A stretch of 64,000 nt of DNA from Streptomyces sp. NRRL F-5135. Its GTDB lineage: Bacteria; Actinomycetota; Actinomycetes; Streptomycetales; Streptomycetaceae. The notes under the pieces were generated by a model that was given only the letters and a program-made list of their open reading frames with translations, ran no database searches and was not told where the DNA came from. This document shows positions 25,503 to 33,697 of this stretch, piece by piece. Position numbers and translations under genes: made by a program. Positions within the stretch are counted from its first letter, which is position 1. Each line of letters begins with the position of its first letter. Location of the stretch: assembly GCF_000719775.1 (NCBI RefSeq), contig NZ_JOHR01000015.1, positions 114,953-178,952 of the forward strand, given 5' to 3'.

Positions 25503-25937
25503 GTGAGTGACAGAACGACCGTGGTCAGCAACCTGCACGGGCGGACCACCGAGGTCCGCGGCCGTTACGCCATCGCGGGACCCGGCTTCGAGATCGTGTC
25601 GGACGGGTCGGTGCGCAGCGGCGGTCCGGGCGAGGAGGCGGGCTCGCTCGACCTGCTCGTCGCCTCCCTGGTCTCCTGTGCGCTCAACGCGTTCCGGCAC
25701 GACTTCGTCCAAGGCGGACAGCCGGAGCGGCAGGTCGAGATCTTCGCCCGTATCGAGCGCAGGATCGAGGGGGACTACCTCGGCACGCTCATCATGGAGT
25801 GCTTCATCGACGGCGTCGACCACGTGACGGCCGACGAACTCGTCGCCGAGTACAAGAAGCGGTGCCGCATCTACAACGCCCTCAAGGAGAGCCTTCCGGT
25901 GGTGTTCGTCCCGCACGCGTCGGGATCCCCGGAATGA
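25503..25937 (+). CDS. OsmC-family protein
   Basis: A 144-residue OsmC/Ohr-like protein. The central helix motif LDLLVASLVSCALNAF carries one conserved Cys of the peroxidase pair; the second Cys may be the one in MECFIDGVDH or RCRIYN. Such proteins reduce organic peroxides or handle reactive sulfur. The GTG start at 25503 lacks a clear ribosome binding site, but the 10-base gap to the preceding gene fits translation in an operon. Its stop overlaps the next start (ATGA). In this locus it may protect against peroxides formed by the flavin monooxygenases or handle persulfides. Confidence 0.85.
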   Translation: MSDRTTVVSNLHGRTTEVRGRYAIAGPGFEIVSDGSVRSGGPGEEAGSLDLLVASLVSCALNAFRHDFVQGGQPERQVEIFARIERRIEGDYLGTLIMECFIDGVDHVTADELVAEYKKRCRIYNALKESLPVVFVPHASGSPE

Positions 25938-26854
25938 CGGCGGCCCGGTCCTCCCCTCTCGTGGACGCCCGGACGGCGTACGCGCGAAGGGCGCACTCGG
26001 TTTTCATCGAGGTCGCGCCGTGGCGGGTGATGGCACCGGGGCCGGATCCGATTCAGGGAAGTGTCCCGGGTGCGATCCGGACATCGGTCAGGTCCGACTT
26101 CGCCGGCCGTCCGACGGCCACCAGTGGTCACCTTCCGCTGCCGGAGCCCGGCGCCGTGCACGCCGCCCTGCTGGCCCACGGCGTCGGGCCCGCCGACGAC
26201 CTCGTTCTCTACACCCGCCGCATCGAGGAGCTGTCGTCCGCCGCCCGCGCGTGGTTCGTCCTCACCTGGGCGGGCTTCCGTTCGGTGCGCGTCCTGGACG
26301 GCGGCCTGCCGGCCTGGACGCGTGCGGGCGGTCCCACGGGCCGTGCCGGGAGGACGCGGCCGGCCGCCCCGCTTCAGGGCTGCTCGGTGCGCTCGCCCAC
26401 GTCCTCGCCCCCGCCCCTGCCCCTGCCCGCGGACGGTGGCCGACGCGTACTGGACGCCGCGGACGTGCTGGAGATCGCGGACTACGGCACGCTCCTCGAC
26501 TCGCGCCCCAGGGGCGTGTACGACGGAGCGCCGGACGATCCGCGCACTGGTCACGTCCCGCACGCCGTCCACGCTCACGCGGTCGAACTCCTGGCACCGG
26601 ACGGGCTGCTCAGGTCGCCGACCGAGATGCGGAAGTGGTTCCTGCACCGCCGGGCGATCGGCAGCCATGAGGTCGGTGCCTATTGCGGCGGTGGGGTGTC
26701 CAGCGCGCTGCTGGTGTTGGCCGGAGCCCTGCTCGGGCAGCAGGTGGGCCTGTTCGTGGATTCCTGGTCGGCCTGGGCGCGCGACGAGTCCCTGCCTGTC
26801 GAGCGCGGCGCGGCGCTGACCCGATCGGCGGCTGTCGACACCGACTGCGCGTGA
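25934..26854 (+). CDS. Sulfurtransferase with two rhodanese domains (second)
   Basis: A 306-residue paralog of the sulfurtransferase at 14719-15585. The active loop is YCGGGVSSALL with Cys251 in the C-terminal domain; the N-terminal domain has YTRRIEELSSAAR and lacks the Cys. A Pro-rich linker (SSPPPLPLPADGG) joins the domains and differs from the first paralog. Its ATG overlaps the OsmC stop by four bases. A second sulfane-sulfur transferase on the other side of the importer operon suggests that the locus releases sulfur in a form that needs careful transfer. Confidence 0.9.
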   Translation: MTAARSSPLVDARTAYARRAHSVFIEVAPWRVMAPGPDPIQGSVPGAIRTSVRSDFAGRPTATSGHLPLPEPGAVHAALLAHGVGPADDLVLYTRRIEELSSAARAWFVLTWAGFRSVRVLDGGLPAWTRAGGPTGRAGRTRPAAPLQGCSVRSPTSSPPPLPLPADGGRRVLDAADVLEIADYGTLLDSRPRGVYDGAPDDPRTGHVPHAVHAHAVELLAPDGLLRSPTEMRKWFLHRRAIGSHEVGAYCGGGVSSALLVLAGALLGQQVGLFVDSWSAWARDESLPVERGAALTRSAAVDTDCA

Positions 26855-27036
26855 GGGCGTTCCCCGTACGGTCGCTCCGCGCGCACCGTGGGAGGGACAC
26901 CGACGGGTCGGGCGGGTCGGCGGGGCCGCGTCGGTCACCCCGGGCTGTGCGGCGGCGCGGTGCCCGGCCGCCCGACGGTCTCACGTTGTGGCAGGCGCGT
27001 TCGCGGAGCGCTCGACGCCCGCGACCCGTCGCCGCC

Positions 27037-28377
27037 TCACATCAATTCGCGTTCCCGCGTCTCCGGCAGCGCCAGCACGCACAGCAGCGAGACCACCGCC
27101 ATCGCGCTCACGTACCAGCCGACCGACGCCGAACCGAAGCCGGACTGGAGGCGCGTGGCCACCAGGGGGGAGACCGCGCCGCCCAGGACGCCGCCCAGGT
27201 TGTAGGCGAGGGAGGCGCCCGAGTAGCGGACCCGGGTGGAGAACAGCTCGGGCAGGTACGCGCCCATCGGGCCGTACACCACGCCCATGCAGAACAGTGC
27301 CCCGCCCAGCGCCAGCGCCATCAGCACCGGCTGCTCCGTGTCCAGGAGCGGGAACAGCACCAGCCCCCACACCACGGCGAGCCCCGTACCCACCAGCACC
27401 AGCCGGCGCCTGCCGCCCGCGTCCGAACGGGTCGCGGCCAGCCAGGTGCCGGCGGCGAGGAAGAGGCAGGCGACCAGCGACAGGGCCAGCATGGTGGCGC
27501 GAGGGACGCCGAGCGAGGTGGTGGCGTACGACAGGCAGTAGGTCGTCGCCGTGTAGAAGAGGCCGTACGCGACGATCATCCCGCCCGAGCCCAGCAGCAG
27601 TTCGCGCGGGTGCCGCCGGAGGACGTCGAGGGCCGGGACCTTGCTGGCCTCCTGCCGAGCCATGACCCGCGCGAAGACCGGCGTCTCGCTGATCTTCAAC
27701 CGTACGAACAGCCCGACGGCCACCAGCAGGAAGGACAGCAGGAACGGCACCCGCCAGCCCCAGCCGCGGAACGCGTCGTCGTCGAGCGCGGTGGACAGCA
27801 GCCAGAAGATGCCGGTGGCCGCGAAGAACCCGACGGACGGGCCGAGTTGGGGGAAGGCGGCGTACAGCCCCCGGCGCCCGCGCGGCGCGTGCTCCACGGC
27901 CAGGAGCGCCGCGCCGCCCCACTCGCCACCGAGGCCGATGCCCTGGAGGAAGCGCAACAGCACCAGCAGCAACGGGGCCCAGACGCCCCAGGTGCCGTAC
28001 CCGGGCAGCAGCCCGACGAGCGCGGTGGACAGCCCCATCAGCAGCAGTGAGGCGACGAGGACCGACTTGCGGCCCACGCGGTCGCCGAAGTGGCCGAAGA
28101 CGACCGACCCGATGGGGCGGGCGGCGAAGGCGACCGCGTAGGTGGAGAAGGAGGCGAGGGTGGCGTTGAGGGGCGTGAGGTTGGGGAAGAACGCCTCGTT
28201 CAGGACGAGCGCCGCCGCCGTGCCGTAGATGTAGAAGTCGTAGAACTCGATGGCGGTGCCGATGAAGCTGGCCACGGCCACCCGGCGCAGGCTCTCCGGA
28301 CTGTCGTCGCCGGAGGGCGCGCCGGCTTCGGAGGAGGCCGCGTTCTTCGGTGCCGCAGGGGGCGTCTCGTCGATCAC
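27037..28377 (-). CDS. MFS metabolite/proton symporter (MHS family), copy 1
   Basis: A 446-residue twelve-helix transporter of the metabolite:H+ symporter family (ShiA/KgtP/ProP-like). Motifs: SFIGTAIEFYDFYIYGTAAAL in helix 1, GHFGDRVGRKSVLV in the 2-3 loop, and GIGLGGEWGGAALLAVEHAP in the 4-5 region. The GTG 28377 start is set by an upstream in-frame stop codon. The substrate is unknown; relatives move organic acids. A closely related copy lies immediately upstream on the same strand. Confidence 0.92.
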   Translation of the reverse strand: MIDETPPAAPKNAASSEAGAPSGDDSPESLRRVAVASFIGTAIEFYDFYIYGTAAALVLNEAFFPNLTPLNATLASFSTYAVAFAARPIGSVVFGHFGDRVGRKSVLVASLLLMGLSTALVGLLPGYGTWGVWAPLLLVLLRFLQGIGLGGEWGGAALLAVEHAPRGRRGLYAAFPQLGPSVGFFAATGIFWLLSTALDDDAFRGWGWRVPFLLSFLLVAVGLFVRLKISETPVFARVMARQEASKVPALDVLRRHPRELLLGSGGMIVAYGLFYTATTYCLSYATTSLGVPRATMLALSLVACLFLAAGTWLAATRSDAGGRRRLVLVGTGLAVVWGLVLFPLLDTEQPVLMALALGGALFCMGVVYGPMGAYLPELFSTRVRYSGASLAYNLGGVLGGAVSPLVATRLQSGFGSASVGWYVSAMAVVSLLCVLALPETRERELM

Positions 28378-28490
28378 GACGAGCCACTCTCACGGTCCGT
28401 GCGACGTACAGTCAATAGTCGGTACGGGTACTCCCGGATACTGAGACACGACAGGCTGTCACCAGTGGGCTCCCGGGCGACTGCCGTCCC

Positions 28491-29921
28491 TCACACCAAC
28501 TCGCGTTCCCGCGTTTCCGGCAGCGCGAGGACACAAATCAGCGAGAGCACCGCCAGAGCGCTGAGGTACCAGCCGATCGACACGGAGCCCAGACCGGCCT
28601 GGAGGCGCGGGATGACCAGGGGAGAGAGCCCGCCGCCCAGGACGCCGCCCAGGTTGTACGAGAGGGCGGCGCCGGAGTAGCGCACACGGGCGGGGAACAG
28701 TTCGGGGAGGAACGCCCCCATCGGCCCGGACGCCACGCCCACGCAGAAGAGCGCGCCGCCCAGCGCCAGCGCGATGAGCACGGGCCGCTGGGTGTCGAGC
28801 AGCGGGAACAGCAACAGGCCCCATACGGTGGCCAGTCCACATCCGGCGAGGATCAGCCTGCGCCGGCCCGCCCTGTCGGAGCGGGTGGCGGCGATCCAGA
28901 TTCCCGCCGCGAGGAAGAGACAGGCGACCAGGGACAGGGCGAGCATCGTGTCGCGCTCCACGCCGAGCGTTGTCGTCGTGTACGACAGGCCGTAGGTCAT
29001 CGAGGTGTAGAAGAGTCCGTACACGACGGCCATCGCCCCGGCGCCGAGCAGCAGTTCACGTGTGTGGCGCCGGAGGAGCTCCGTGACGGGCGCCCTGCTC
29101 GCCTCCCGCTGCGCGACGGCCCGCGCGAAGACGGGCGTCTCGCTGATCTTGAGCCGTACGACCAGTCCGACGGCGACCAGCAGGAAGGACAGCAGGAACG
29201 GCACCCGCCAGCCCCAGCTCGTGAAGGCCGCGTCGTCGAGTGTGGCGGACAGCAGCCAGAAGACGCCGGTGGCGGTGGCGAAACCGACGGGCGGCCCGAG
29301 TTGGGGGAACGCGGCGTACAGCCCCCGGCGCCCGCGCGGCGCGTGTTCCACGGCGAGCAGCACCGCGCCGCCCCACTCGCCGCCGATGCCGAGGCCCTGG
29401 AGAAGACGGAGCGACACGAGCAGGACGGGCGCCCAGTTGCCGAGGGTCGCGTACCCGGGCAACAGCCCGACCATGGCCGTGGACAGCCCCATGAGCAGGA
29501 GCGAGGCGACGAGGACGGACTTGCGGCCGACGCGGTCGCCGAAATGGCCGAAGAGGATTGAGCCGATCGGGCGGGCCAGAAAGGCGACGGCGTGCGTGGA
29601 GAAGGCCGCGAGTGTGGCGTTGAGAGGGGAGAGGTTGGGGAAGAAGACCTCGCCGAACACGAGCGCGGCGGCCATGCCGTAGAGGAAGAAGTCGTAGAGC
29701 TCGATGGCGTTGCCGATGAAGCTGGCGAGGGCCACTCGCCGTGGGTTCACGGCAGCCGCGGACGGCCCGGAGGTCTCGGGGACGCCCGGGCGCTCCTGGA
29801 CCGAGGGGCTGACAGGGCCGCGCGGGTGCGGCGGAGTGTGCGGGGGTGCGGAACTCTTGGGGCCGGGGGAGCCGGGCTCCGCGGAGGAGAGGGTGTCGTC
29901 GATCACGACAGGCACTTTCAC
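28491..29921 (-). CDS. MFS metabolite/proton symporter (MHS family), copy 2
   Basis: A 476-residue paralog of the downstream gene, highly similar along the whole membrane part (SFIGNAIELYDFFLYGMAAAL, GHFGDRVGRKSVLV, GIGGEWGGAVLLAVEHAP). It has a longer, Pro/Ser-rich cytoplasmic N-terminus before the first helix. Start candidates are GTG codons at 29921, 29915 and 29906; the last matches the start of copy 1. Tandem duplication is evident. A CCGAT-N4-ATCGG dyad lies upstream at 29981-29994 and may be regulatory. Confidence 0.92.
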   Translation of the reverse strand: MKVPVVIDDTLSSAEPGSPGPKSSAPPHTPPHPRGPVSPSVQERPGVPETSGPSAAAVNPRRVALASFIGNAIELYDFFLYGMAAALVFGEVFFPNLSPLNATLAAFSTHAVAFLARPIGSILFGHFGDRVGRKSVLVASLLLMGLSTAMVGLLPGYATLGNWAPVLLVSLRLLQGLGIGGEWGGAVLLAVEHAPRGRRGLYAAFPQLGPPVGFATATGVFWLLSATLDDAAFTSWGWRVPFLLSFLLVAVGLVVRLKISETPVFARAVAQREASRAPVTELLRRHTRELLLGAGAMAVVYGLFYTSMTYGLSYTTTTLGVERDTMLALSLVACLFLAAGIWIAATRSDRAGRRRLILAGCGLATVWGLLLFPLLDTQRPVLIALALGGALFCVGVASGPMGAFLPELFPARVRYSGAALSYNLGGVLGGGLSPLVIPRLQAGLGSVSIGWYLSALAVLSLICVLALPETRERELV

Positions 29922-29980
29922 GACTGCCGGACGGGGCGGTCAACGCCGGTCGCTGATGGCGCAGGGTTATGGGCGCGCTA

Positions 29981-29994
29981 CCGATCGTTATCGG
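29981..29994. promoter_or_regulatory. Short dyad upstream of the MFS tandem pair
   Basis: CCGAT (29981-29985) and ATCGG (29990-29994) with CGTT between form a 14-base dyad about 60 bases before the first MFS start. It could be an operator; no regulator is assigned. Confidence 0.3.
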
Positions 29995-30063
29995 CCGCGC
30001 GGTGTCGCATGGCCGGCCGGGGGACACGGGGCGGGCCGGCCCGATGTGCCGTCGGGTGTACTG

Positions 30064-31377
30064 TCACCCGGACTCGTTGGCATCACTGCCATGCCGGTAG
30101 CTCAGGTACCGGCGTCGGACCGAACGGAAGGCGGCCAGGTCGGCGCGCCAGGCGCCGATCACCTCGTCTGTGTCCGCGCCCGCGTCGATCATCGTGCGGA
30201 CCGTCGCCGAACCCGTCAGCCTGTCGATCCCGTTGTCCGGGCGCCAGGCGAAGCCGTTCCACACCCGCTTCGCAGTGATCAGCAGCGCGATTCCGGTGCG
30301 TACGGGGTCGAACGACGCGCGGTCGTGGACGTGCAGTTGGACGCCGCCGATCGTCCTCCCCTGGAACTTCGAGAACGTCGGGGCGAAATACGCCTCGCGG
30401 AAGCGCACTCCCGGCAGTCGCTGCGCGGTGGCCGCCTCCGCCCAGGACGCGGTGATGCCCTCCGCGCCGAGCAGTTCGAAGGGGCGGGTCGTGCCGCGGC
30501 CCTCGGACAGGTTCGTGCCCTCGAAGAGGCAGGTGCCCGAGTACACCAGCGCGGTGTCCGGCGTGGGCATGTTGGGGCTCGGCGGCACCCACGGCAGGCC
30601 CGTCGCGTCGAAGAAGTCGCCGCGACGCCAGCCCGACATCGGGACCACCTCCAGCGCCACCGGGTTCGCCCTCAGGAACTCGCCGTTGAACAGGAGTGCC
30701 AGTTCCGCGACCGTCATGCCGTGTGCCTGGGCGATCGGCTTCCGGCCCACGAAGCTGGCGAACGCGGGGTCCAGGACCGGTCCGTGGGCCTGTCGGCCGG
30801 TGACCGGGTTGGGCCGGTCCAGCACCACCAGTCGCTTGCCCGCGAGCGCCGCCGCCTCCATGCAGTCGTACAGCGTCCAGATGTACGTGTAGAAGCGGGC
30901 CCCGACGTCCTGGATGTCGAAGACGATCGTGTCGACGCCGGAGGCGGTGAAGATGTCCGCGAGCGGCTTGCCGCTCTTCAGGTACGTGTCGTACACGGGC
31001 AGCCCGGTGGCCGGGTCGTCGTAGCGGCCCTCCGAGCCGCCCGCCTGGGCCGTGCCGCGGAAGCCGTGCTCGGGGCCGAAGACGGCGGTGAGGTTCACCC
31101 GGTCGTCGGCGTGCATGACGTCCACGATGTGGCGTGCGTCCGAGGTGATGCCGGTCGGGTTGGTGACGACTCCAACCGTACGTCCGGCGAGCAGGTCGTA
31201 ACCGTCGGCGGCCAGCCGGTCGAAGCCGGTGCGGACGCGAGGGCGGCTCGCGTGGTGCGCGTCGTCCGTCCCCGCGCCTTCCGCCGCTGCGGCGCTCGCC
31301 GCGGCGCCCGGGGCCAGCGCTCCCGCCGCGCCGACCGCGCCGCCGACGGCCAGCAGATGCCTTCTGGACAGACCCAT
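30064..31377 (-). CDS. Exported exo-beta-N-acetylmuramidase-like protein (NamZ, DUF1343)
   Basis: A 437-residue DUF1343 protein. Characterised members (NamZ of Bacillus) remove terminal MurNAc from peptidoglycan fragments. The N-terminus MGLSRRHLLAVGGAVGAAG is a twin-arginine signal, so it is exported folded. The body has VGVVTNPTGITSDARHIVDV, FGPEHGFRGTAQAGG, VFDIQDVGARFYTYIWTL, PNMPTPDTALVYSGTCLFEGTN and SEGRGTTRPFE, all strong family blocks. GGAGGTAG before ATG 31377 supports this start over 31437. It has no obvious partner hydrolase next to it, unlike the Bacillus system. Role: cell-wall recycling or degradation of competitors' walls. Confidence 0.92.
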   Translation of the reverse strand: MGLSRRHLLAVGGAVGAAGALAPGAAASAAAAEGAGTDDAHHASRPRVRTGFDRLAADGYDLLAGRTVGVVTNPTGITSDARHIVDVMHADDRVNLTAVFGPEHGFRGTAQAGGSEGRYDDPATGLPVYDTYLKSGKPLADIFTASGVDTIVFDIQDVGARFYTYIWTLYDCMEAAALAGKRLVVLDRPNPVTGRQAHGPVLDPAFASFVGRKPIAQAHGMTVAELALLFNGEFLRANPVALEVVPMSGWRRGDFFDATGLPWVPPSPNMPTPDTALVYSGTCLFEGTNLSEGRGTTRPFELLGAEGITASWAEAATAQRLPGVRFREAYFAPTFSKFQGRTIGGVQLHVHDRASFDPVRTGIALLITAKRVWNGFAWRPDNGIDRLTGSATVRTMIDAGADTDEVIGAWRADLAAFRSVRRRYLSYRHGSDANESG

Positions 31378-31543
31378 CCCGCTACCTCCGCACCTCGGCC
31401 GACCCGCTCGCCCCGCCCGACTGTCATGCTCACGCACGTTAGCGCGGGACGGTGTCCTGCGGAACGAGGCGAGCCCGCGCGGCCCGCTGTCCTCCGCCGC
31501 TCACCTCGCAGGCCGGACGCCGGACGGCCTCTTCCCCGCCAAC

Positions 31544-31561
31544 ATACCGACTGGTTAGTCT
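31544..31561. promoter_or_regulatory. TetR-type operator before the SDR gene
   Basis: ATACCGACTGGTTAGTCT lies 45 bases before the SDR start. Read as a dyad it follows AnACnnACnnGTnnGTnT. It matches the palindrome at 41619-41636 (ATACCGACCGGTCGGCAT on the minus strand) at most positions. The TetR regulator encoded at 37812 is the natural candidate to bind both. Confidence 0.55.
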
Positions 31562-31605
31562 GTGGAGTCGTCAAAGCCAACCGGATGCCCGGAAAGGCAG
31601 GTCCG

Positions 31606-32370
31606 ATGAGTACGGTGCGGGACGCGGCCGTTGTGGTCACCGGCGCGGGAGGCGGCATCGGTGCCGCGCTCGCCCGCAGATTCGCCGCCGAGGGCGCCCG
31701 GGTGGTGGTCAACGACCTCGACGCCGAGAAGGCCGGGTCCGTGGCCGCCGAGATCGGCGCCGTGGCCGTACCCGGCGACGCCTCCCTGATCGTGGCCGAC
31801 GCCCGTGACGCGCTCGGCGGTACGGTCGACATCTACTGCGCCAACGCGGGGATCGGCGCGGCCGGTGACGCGCTGAGCGAGGACGACGTCTGGTCGGCGG
31901 CCTGGGACGTCAACGTCATGGCGCATGTCCGGGCGACCCGGTTCCTGCTGCCCGACTGGCTGGAGCGCGGCAGTGGCCGGTTCGTCTCCACCGTGTCCGC
32001 CGCGGGACTGCTCACCATGATCGGCGCGGCCCCGTACAGCGTGACCAAGCACGGCGCCCTCGCCTACGCGGAATGGCTCTCGCTGACCTACCGTCACCGC
32101 GGTCTCAAAGTGCACGCGATCTGTCCGCAGGGCGTCCGCACGGACATGCTCACCGCCGCCGGGACCGCCGGCGAACTGGTCCTCGTCCCCACGGCCATCG
32201 AGCCGGAGGCCGTCGCGGACGCGCTCTTCGCCGCCATGGCGGAGGACCGCTTCCTCGTGCTGCCGCACCCCGAGGTGGCCGGCTTCTACCAGTCCCGCGC
32301 GGGCGACCCCGACCACTGGCTGGGGGTCATGAACCACATCCAGCGCAAGTGGGAAGGAACCGCCGGGTGA
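31606..32370 (+). CDS. Short-chain dehydrogenase/reductase
   Basis: A 254-residue classical SDR. The cofactor loop VTGAGGGIGAAL, the ANAG-type strand YCANAGIG, and the catalytic Ser-Tyr-Lys set (STVSAAG, PYSVTKHG) are all present. VVVNDLDAEK with Asp after the second strand suggests NAD(H) preference. ATG 31606 has GGAAAGGCAGG upstream. A TetR-type operator precedes it and matches one before the acyl-CoA dehydrogenase operon 10 kb away, so it probably oxidises a hydroxyacyl or alcohol intermediate in the same pathway. Confidence 0.93.
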   Translation: MSTVRDAAVVVTGAGGGIGAALARRFAAEGARVVVNDLDAEKAGSVAAEIGAVAVPGDASLIVADARDALGGTVDIYCANAGIGAAGDALSEDDVWSAAWDVNVMAHVRATRFLLPDWLERGSGRFVSTVSAAGLLTMIGAAPYSVTKHGALAYAEWLSLTYRHRGLKVHAICPQGVRTDMLTAAGTAGELVLVPTAIEPEAVADALFAAMAEDRFLVLPHPEVAGFYQSRAGDPDHWLGVMNHIQRKWEGTAG

Positions 32371-32467
32371 CCGGGCCGACAGGGTTCGGCGGCGCACCCG
32401 TACCCGGCCCTGTGCCGACTGTCAGCGGTCGCCTGCGCACTCGGGGGTGTCGACCACGAGAGGGCCG

Positions 32468-32623
32468 ATGGCATTTCGGGCCGTGCACGCGAGTTGGGGA
32501 GTTGTCTTCGCGCACCTGCCGAATCTCGACTACGGACAGGCGCGGGAGGCGGTGGTTCGAACGAGTGACTGTGCACGCGACTACGGATGCCGATTCACGA
32601 CGACTGTGGGAGTCGCCGCCTGA
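32468..32623 (+). pseudogene. Small fragment resembling the start of a CoiA-like protein
   Basis: A 51-residue frame beginning MAFRAVHASWGVVFAHLPNLD. To my memory this resembles the start of competence-protein CoiA-like proteins of Streptomyces, which are normally several hundred residues long. It ends in a stop at 32623 and overlaps the end of the opposing AraC gene by 29 bases. If correct, it is a truncated remnant. The call rests on recalled resemblance only. Confidence 0.25.
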
Positions 32624-33602
32624 CCGAGTCTCCGATGTCAGCTTGTTCTGACGTTAGTTGAGGGTTTGCGGCGGAAGCGGATCGACCCGTGGCCTGCGCT
32701 CGATACCGCCCCGGTGTAGTGCCGAACTCCCTCTCGAAGGCGTGGGAGAGTGCGTACGGGCTGCCGTAGCCGACTCGGCCGGCGATGGTGGCCAGTGTTT
32801 CCTTGGTGTCGCGGAGCAGGGTGGCGGCGAGGATCACGCGCCACCAGGTGAGGTACGCCATCGGAGGGCGGCCGACCAGGGTGGTGAACCGGCGCGCCAG
32901 GGTGGGGCGGGAGACGCCCGCCTCTGCGGCCAGGCGGTCGTTGCTCCACTGCGCGGCCGGTTTCGAGTGCATCGCCCGCAGGGCGGCGGCCGTCACCGGG
33001 TCGCCCAGTGCGCCGGGCCAGGCTCCGCTGGTGGTCTCGGTCATCCACGAGCGGATCATGTAGACGAGGAGGAGGTCGAGCAGGTTCGGGAGCGCCACGC
33101 AGGAGCCGGGCCGCACCTCGTCCAGCTCACCGGCGAGCAAGTCGATCGCGGCGCGGAGTTCGAGGTGGCTGCCTACTCGGCTGGGAAGGTGGACGACCTC
33201 GGGCAGCTCTGCCATCAGCGGGTGCATGCGGCTGCAGTCGAGCCAGTACTTGCCGCAGAGCATCTCCGTCCCGTCGCGGTCGGGCCGGGCTCGCGGTCCT
33301 GTCTCCGCAAGCCATTGCTCGAACGGCACTGCCTTCTGCGCCGCGACCGCCGCATCGACGGGAGAATCGGCGATCACATGACCGGTGCCATGAGGCAGCA
33401 GCACCGCGTCACCCACGCCGAGGGATACCGGGGCGCCGCCGTCGGTCAGTAGCCAGCAGTTGCCCTTCAGAACGACGTGGAAGCCCGCGCCGTCGTACGG
33501 GTCCAGCCGCGCGCACCAGCTCCCGCTCGTCCGCACCCGGTGGAACCACGGGTGCCCGAGGTGCACGGCAGAGATCGCGTCACTCACCACATCCATCCAC
33601 AC
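32595..33602 (-). CDS. AraC-family regulator with cupin domain
   Basis: A 335-residue regulator. The N-terminal half is a cupin-type sensor (VSDAISAVHLGHPWFHRV, GFHVVLKGNCWLL, HGTGHVI). The C-terminal half is a double helix-turn-helix: SNDRLAAEAGVSRPTLARRF, then LATIAGRVGYGSPYALSHAF and FGTTPGRYR. GTG 33602 has GGGAGA at a good distance; ATG 33596 is an alternative. It is divergent from a metallo-beta-lactamase-fold gene, 95 bases away, the typical layout of an AraC activator and its target. Confidence 0.9.
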   Translation of the reverse strand: MWMDVVSDAISAVHLGHPWFHRVRTSGSWCARLDPYDGAGFHVVLKGNCWLLTDGGAPVSLGVGDAVLLPHGTGHVIADSPVDAAVAAQKAVPFEQWLAETGPRARPDRDGTEMLCGKYWLDCSRMHPLMAELPEVVHLPSRVGSHLELRAAIDLLAGELDEVRPGSCVALPNLLDLLLVYMIRSWMTETTSGAWPGALGDPVTAAALRAMHSKPAAQWSNDRLAAEAGVSRPTLARRFTTLVGRPPMAYLTWWRVILAATLLRDTKETLATIAGRVGYGSPYALSHAFEREFGTTPGRYRAQATGRSASAANPQLTSEQADIGDSVRRRLPQSS

Positions 33603-33697
33603 AGAATATCTCCCGCATGAAGTGTGAGACGGATTCGTATTTTATTGAGCTGGATGCGCATTGAGAGGCTCGTTCGATCTTTCTTAAGGTCGATCAC

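Noticed and set aside
25799..26854. Longer start for the second sulfurtransferase, reaching into OsmC.
   Set aside because: ATG 25934 gives the regular four-base ATGA overlap and a family-like start; the extra residues are OsmC shadow.
32545..32565. tRNA-like GGTTCGAAC sequence.
   Set aside because: No paired T-arm, acceptor stem or anticodon arm around it.
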